Below are positions 60,277-64,000 of a DNA stretch of 64,000 nucleotides, piece after piece. This stretch comes from Trinickia terrae. GTDB taxonomy: Bacteria; Pseudomonadota; Gammaproteobacteria; Burkholderiales; Burkholderiaceae. Each line of letters starts with the position of its first letter. Positions within the stretch are counted from its first letter, which is position 1. Below the pieces are notes generated by a model. It did no database searches and had not been told where the DNA came from. It was given only the letters and a program-made list of their open reading frames with translations. A program made the translations under genes and the position numbers. The stretch lies in NCBI RefSeq assembly GCF_005144415.1, contig NZ_SWJE01000009.1, forward strand, positions 1 to 64,000. Reading direction: 5' to 3'.

Positions 60277-62748
60277 ATGCCTATCATTAAACGACCGCAA
60301 TCCTCGCACGAATCGGCAGACGACCGAGACTCCAACCGACGCAACTCCGAAGGCCAATCTGCCCCCCGCGGCCGCTCGATCGGCACGCGCATCGCGCTCA
60401 CATTCGCCGGCCTGTTCGCGACGCTGGCCGTGGTCGGCGCGCTGATCGTCGGCTATGCGCTCGTCGTGATGGGGCCGCAGCTGCCGTCGCTCGACGCCTT
60501 GACCGATTACCGGCCGAAGGTGCCGCTGCGCGTCTACACGGCCGACCACGTGCTGATCGGCGAATTCGGCGACGAGCGCCGCAGCCTCGTGCGCTTCCAG
60601 GACATCCCCGACATCCAGAAGAAAGCGGTGCTCGCGATCGAGGACTACCGCTTCTACGAGCACGGTGGCGTCGACTTCATCGGCATCCTGCGCGCGGGCA
60701 TGACCGACTTCATGCACGGCGGCGCTTCGCAGGGCGCGAGCACGATCACGATGCAGGTCGCGCGCAATTTCTTCCTGTCGAGCGAGAAGACCTATACGCG
60801 CAAGATCTACGAAATGATGCTTGCGTACAAGATCGAGAGCGCGCTGACCAAGGATCAGATTCTCGAGTTGTACATGAACCAGATCTACCTGGGCGAGCGC
60901 GCCTACGGCTTCGCGGCCGCGGCGCGCGTCTACTTCGGCAAGGACTTGAAGAACATCACGCTCGCCGAGGCGGCGATGCTGGCGGGCCTGCCGAAGGCGC
61001 CGTCGGCGTACAACCCGATCGTCAATCCGAAGCGCGCGAAGATCCGTCAGGAGTACATCCTCAAGCGCATGCTCGATCTGAACTACATCACGCAGGCGCA
61101 GTACGACCAGGCGGTGAAGGAAGAGCTTCACACCAAGGCGTCGGGCAACGAGTACAGCGTGCACGCCGAGTACATCGCTGAAATGGTGCGCCAGCTCATG
61201 TACGCGCAATACAAGGACGAGACCTACACGCGCGGACTTAGCGTCGTCACGACGATCGATTCGGCCGACCAGGACGCCGCCTATCGCGCGGTGCGCAAGG
61301 GCGTGATGGACTATGAGCGGCGCCACGGCTACCGCGGGCCGGAGGGTTTCGTCCAACTGCCCGGCAACGCCGACGACCGCGACCAGGCCATCGACGACGC
61401 GCTCGCCGATCACCCCGACGACGGCGAGATCGTCGCGGCTGTCGTGACCGAGGCGAGCCCGTCGTCGGTGACGGCGCAGTTCGTCGACGGCAGCACGGTG
61501 ACGGTGAAGGGCGACGGCCTCAAGTTCGCGGCAGCGGCGTTGAGCCCGCGCGCGAACCAGGCGCAGCGCGTCCGTCCCGGCTCGATCGTGCGCGTGATGC
61601 CGGGCGCGAAGGACGACACGTGGCAGATCACGCAGCTGCCGCAAGTGGAGGGCGCGCTCGTCTCGCTGACGCCGCAGGACGGCGCGATCCGCGCGCTCGT
61701 CGGCGGCTTCGACTTCAACAAGAACAAGTTCAACCACGTCACGCAGGCCTGGCGTCAGCCGGGTTCGAGCTTCAAGCCGTTCATCTATTCGGCGGCGCTC
61801 GACAAGGGCCTGGGACCGGCGACGATCATCAACGACGCGCCGCTGTACTTCCCGCCGAGCTCGCCGGGCGGCGATGCGTGGGAGCCGAAGGACGACGACC
61901 AGCCTGACGGCCCGATGCCGATGCGCATTGCGCTCGAGAAGTCGAAGAACCTCGTGTCGATCCGCATCCTCTCGTACATCGGCACGAAGTACGCGCAGGA
62001 CTACGTCACGCAGAAATTCGGCTTCGACGCCGACAAGACGCCGCCGTACCTGCCCATGGCGCTCGGTGCGGGGCTCGTCACGCCGCTGCAGTCGGCCGGC
62101 GCGTATTCGGTGTTCGCGAACGGCGGCTACCGGATCAATCCGTATTTGATCGCCGAAGTCGACGACGCGCGCGGCCAGCCGGTCTCGAAGGCGCAGCCGA
62201 TCGTCGCGGGCCAGAACGCGCCGCGCGCGATCAGCCCTCAGAACGCGTACATCATGAACAGCCTGCTGCATTCGGTGGCGACCTCTGGCACGGGCGCGGG
62301 CACCAACGTGCTGAAGCGTTCGGACCTCTCGGGCAAGACGGGGACGACCAACGATGCGAAGGACGGCTGGTTCGCCGGCTATCAGCCGTCGCTCGTGGCG
62401 GTCGCTTGGATGGGCTACGACCAGCCGAAGAGCCTCGGCAGCCGCGAATTCGGCGCGCAGCTCGCGCTGCCGATCTGGGTCGAGTACATGGGACGCGCGC
62501 TGCGCGGCATCCCGCAGCAGCAAATGGCGATGCCCGATGGCGTGACGACCGTCGACGGCGAGCTCTACTACGCGGACATGGTGCCGGGCAACGGCTTCGT
62601 CGCGAGCATTGGGCTGGATTCCGGCAATGCGCTGGCTGCGGCGAGCGATGCGGTGGGCACCATCGGGCCGGCGGGGCTGCAGACGCCGTCTGTCTCGCAA
62701 GGCGAAAAGCAGCAGATCATGGATATGTTCGAGAGCAACAAGCCTTGA
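60277..62748 (+). CDS. mrcA: Penicillin-binding protein 1A (class A, glycosyltransferase/transpeptidase)
   Basis: An 823-residue bifunctional murein synthase. A cytoplasmic tail and TM at about 38-65 are followed by the GT51 domain (IEDYRFYEHGG, catalytic E122; GASTITMQVARNFFL; RKIYEMMLAYKIE; AMLAGLPKAPSAYNP) and an OB-like insert. The transpeptidase has SSFKP (active Ser), SKN and SGKTGTTND. All catalytic motifs are intact. ATG 60277 is preceded by CACCTTTCC, a poor ribosome site. A strong terminator follows. Confidence 0.93.
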   Translation: MPIIKRPQSSHESADDRDSNRRNSEGQSAPRGRSIGTRIALTFAGLFATLAVVGALIVGYALVVMGPQLPSLDALTDYRPKVPLRVYTADHVLIGEFGDERRSLVRFQDIPDIQKKAVLAIEDYRFYEHGGVDFIGILRAGMTDFMHGGASQGASTITMQVARNFFLSSEKTYTRKIYEMMLAYKIESALTKDQILELYMNQIYLGERAYGFAAAARVYFGKDLKNITLAEAAMLAGLPKAPSAYNPIVNPKRAKIRQEYILKRMLDLNYITQAQYDQAVKEELHTKASGNEYSVHAEYIAEMVRQLMYAQYKDETYTRGLSVVTTIDSADQDAAYRAVRKGVMDYERRHGYRGPEGFVQLPGNADDRDQAIDDALADHPDDGEIVAAVVTEASPSSVTAQFVDGSTVTVKGDGLKFAAAALSPRANQAQRVRPGSIVRVMPGAKDDTWQITQLPQVEGALVSLTPQDGAIRALVGGFDFNKNKFNHVTQAWRQPGSSFKPFIYSAALDKGLGPATIINDAPLYFPPSSPGGDAWEPKDDDQPDGPMPMRIALEKSKNLVSIRILSYIGTKYAQDYVTQKFGFDADKTPPYLPMALGAGLVTPLQSAGAYSVFANGGYRINPYLIAEVDDARGQPVSKAQPIVAGQNAPRAISPQNAYIMNSLLHSVATSGTGAGTNVLKRSDLSGKTGTTNDAKDGWFAGYQPSLVAVAWMGYDQPKSLGSREFGAQLALPIWVEYMGRALRGIPQQQMAMPDGVTTVDGELYYADMVPGNGFVASIGLDSGNALAAASDAVGTIGPAGLQTPSVSQGEKQQIMDMFESNKP

Positions 62749-62782
62749 TCCGAGTGCATGCATCGTTTGGCGATGCATGGAA

Positions 62783-62826
62783 CAAGCCCGCGGAACGCGC
62801 GATCGAGCGCACCGCGGGCTTTTTTC
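62783..62826 (+). terminator. Rho-independent terminator of the PBP gene
   Basis: A 9-bp GC-rich stem AGCCCGCGG (62785-62793) / CCGCGGGCT (62812-62820) is followed immediately by six T residues, 36 bp after the PBP stop codon. Confidence 0.88.
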
Positions 62827-62901
62827 ATGTCCTTTATGTTCTTTGTTTGTCAGCGGATAAATTCGTTGTGCGCTCAACCACTTACGAAGTTCACTCAGAG
62901 C

Positions 62902-62936
62902 TTATCAACAAGCCTGTCAACAAAATCTGTGGATAA
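62902..62936 (+). repeat. 35-bp DnaA-box-like composite repeat, copy 2
   Basis: TTATCAACA, 6 bp, TCAACA, 5 bp, TGTGGATAA. The right 9-mer is an exact DnaA box (TTATCCACA on the minus strand). Same 35-bp length and internal spacing as the other copies. Confidence 0.85.
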
Positions 62937-63033
62937 GAAGAGGGGCTTCGAGCGTTCTCATCGAGGCTGCCGCGCTCTGCACCGCATGCAACAAACGCAA
63001 GCCGTTCAATGACTTGACGACCCTTTCCAGCGC

Positions 63034-63068
63034 TTATCAACAGCCCTTTCAACAAAAGATGGGGATAA
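63034..63068 (+). repeat. 35-bp DnaA-box-like composite repeat, copy 3
   Basis: TTATCAACA, 6 bp, TCAACA, 5 bp, TGGGGATAA. It starts 132 bp after the start of copy 2, same orientation, in the convergent gap between the PBP and dehydratase genes. Confidence 0.85.
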
Positions 63069-63178
63069 CCGTGGAGCGAAGGTGCGGTCTTGACGCGTAG
63101 AAAAGCGCGCAAAGATGCATTTGGCGTCGCGGGACAAAAACCGAATCGCGTCAACGCTCTGGCGCAGTTGTCAGAGAC

Positions 63179-63213
63179 TTTTCAACAGCCTCTTCAACAC
63201 AATCTGGGGATAA
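63179..63213 (+). repeat. 35-bp DnaA-box-like composite repeat, copy 4
   Basis: TTTTCAACA, 6 bp, TCAACA, 5 bp, TGGGGATAA. It starts 145 bp after the start of copy 3, same orientation, 26 bp before the dehydratase stop codon. Confidence 0.85.
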
Positions 63214-63238
63214 CGCAGCGTAGCGGCGTCAGGGGGCG

Positions 63239-64000
63239 TCAGGGCTTTGCGCCTTCGATCTGCGAGGCGAAAGTCGCGGGGTCCGTATTGGTCCCGCACA
63301 ACAGCACGCCGACTCGTTTGCCCTGCAGTGCCTCGCGCAACGGCCCGAGCAGCGCCGCCGTGGCTGCCGCGCACGCGGGCTCGACCGCGAGCTTGAGGTT
63401 CGCGAAGAGCTTGAGCATGGCCGAGCGCAGCTCGTCGTCCGACACCGTCACGAGGCGATCGATATGCCGCCGGCACAGCTCGTAGCTGTACTGCTCGGTG
63501 TAGGGCGCCATCAGCGAATCGGCGATCGTGTGCATCGGTCCCATCTTGACCGTGTGATTGGCGGCGAAGCTCTTGCCCATCGCGTCGGAGCCTTCCGGCT
63601 CGACACCATAGACGTGCACGCGCGGATTCGCGAGGCGCAGCGCCGTCGATACGCCGGCCGCGAGCCCGCCGCCGCCGATCGGCAGAATCACCGCGTCGAG
63701 ATCGGGTGTTTGCGTGGCCCACTCGTAGCCGAGCGTCGCGGTGCCGAGCACGGTGCGATAGCCGTTGAACGGATGCACGTAGTAGCGGCCTTCCTCGGCT
63801 TCGATGCGGCGCACCAGCTCGAAGGCCTCGGCGGGAGAGTCGGCTGTCACGACTTCGGCGCCGTACTGCCGGCATAGCGCGATGCGCGCGGGGCTGGCGG
63901 TACGGAAGGTCACCACTTTCGCGCCGATGCCAAGACGCATGGCCGCATAGGCCACCGCCGCCGCATGATTGCCGCCCGACACGCAGGTCACGCCCGCGCT
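63239..64000 (-). CDS. PLP-dependent threonine/serine dehydratase, 3' part (5' end outside window)
   Basis: The last 254 or so residues of a fold-type II PLP enzyme that deaminates threonine or serine. The phosphate/substrate loop SGGNHAAAVAYAA opens the visible part, followed by the PLP-phosphate glycine loop PIGGGGLAAG and the C-terminal LLCGTNTD. The PLP lysine must lie upstream, beyond the window edge. A GTG frame start near 63991 exists but would remove that lysine, so the real start lies outside. There is no ACT regulatory domain, so it is more like a catabolic or racemase-type enzyme than biosynthetic IlvA. Confidence 0.85.
   Translation of the reverse strand, partial: SAGVTCVSGGNHAAAVAYAAMRLGIGAKVVTFRTASPARIALCRQYGAEVVTADSPAEAFELVRRIEAEEGRYYVHPFNGYRTVLGTATLGYEWATQTPDLDAVILPIGGGGLAAGVSTALRLANPRVHVYGVEPEGSDAMGKSFAANHTVKMGPMHTIADSLMAPYTEQYSYELCRRHIDRLVTVSDDELRSAMLKLFANLKLAVEPACAAATAALLGPLREALQGKRVGVLLCGTNTDPATFASQIEGAKP

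Overview
The window is GC-rich DNA, dense with genes and rich in GC-ending codons, from a proteobacterium that looks like a member of Burkholderiaceae (Paraburkholderia/Trinickia/Caballeronia-like). This rests on gene families and gene style, not on a marker gene: there is no rRNA, tRNA or CRISPR array. The mix of core genes (tadA, ldcA, a class A penicillin-binding protein, mscL) with catabolic and signalling clusters suggests a chromosome rather than a small plasmid.

Layout. (1) 1-9550: a one-direction operon with three SfnB/DszC-like flavin monooxygenases, two NtaA/DszA-like FMN monooxygenases, a ribose-type binding protein and an MFS carrier; probably uptake and oxidative breakdown of an organosulfur or similar compound. 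(2) 9574-12681: a segment of different base composition with an IS1182-type transposase scrap and a membrane-anchored TolB/FlgO-TPR protein, bounded by inverted copies of a ~220-bp hairpin repeat. A third partial copy is at the window start. (3) 12851-18049: amino-acid ABC importer genes without an ATPase, convergent with a dadA-alr operon, then a cupin. (4) 18216-22470: chemoreceptor, small unknown, DUF1992 protein, tadA, ldcA. (5) 22491-30224 (minus): periplasmic binding protein, hybrid kinase with two receivers and HPt, and a REC-PAS-GGDEF-EAL-REC protein, apparently one signalling operon. (6) 31278-44586: purine catabolism. PuuD, UraH, UraD, PuuE, Alc and AllA cover every step from urate to glyoxylate plus urea; an 8-oxoguanine deaminase can feed urate in; a LysR regulator and a BMP-type nucleoside/purine ABC importer follow. 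(7) 44636-56946: dodecin, a hydroxyisobutyrate-dehydrogenase-like enzyme, two linked histidine kinases, MscL, one soluble and one membrane chemoreceptor, a methyltransferase, and a Baeyer-Villiger-type monooxygenase. (8) 56943-58955: a PspA/IM30 protein and a TPR membrane protein, both upstream of the monooxygenase on the minus strand. (9) 59357-64000: a ribbon-helix-helix-like protein, a PBP1A-like enzyme and the 3' part of a threonine/serine dehydratase.

The most unexpected signal is four copies of an exact-length 35-bp composite motif built from DnaA-box-like 9-mers: one copy upstream of the PBP gene (60041-60075) and three in the convergent gap downstream of it (62902-63213). It is an unexplained cis-acting array that could titrate or recruit DnaA or another initiator.
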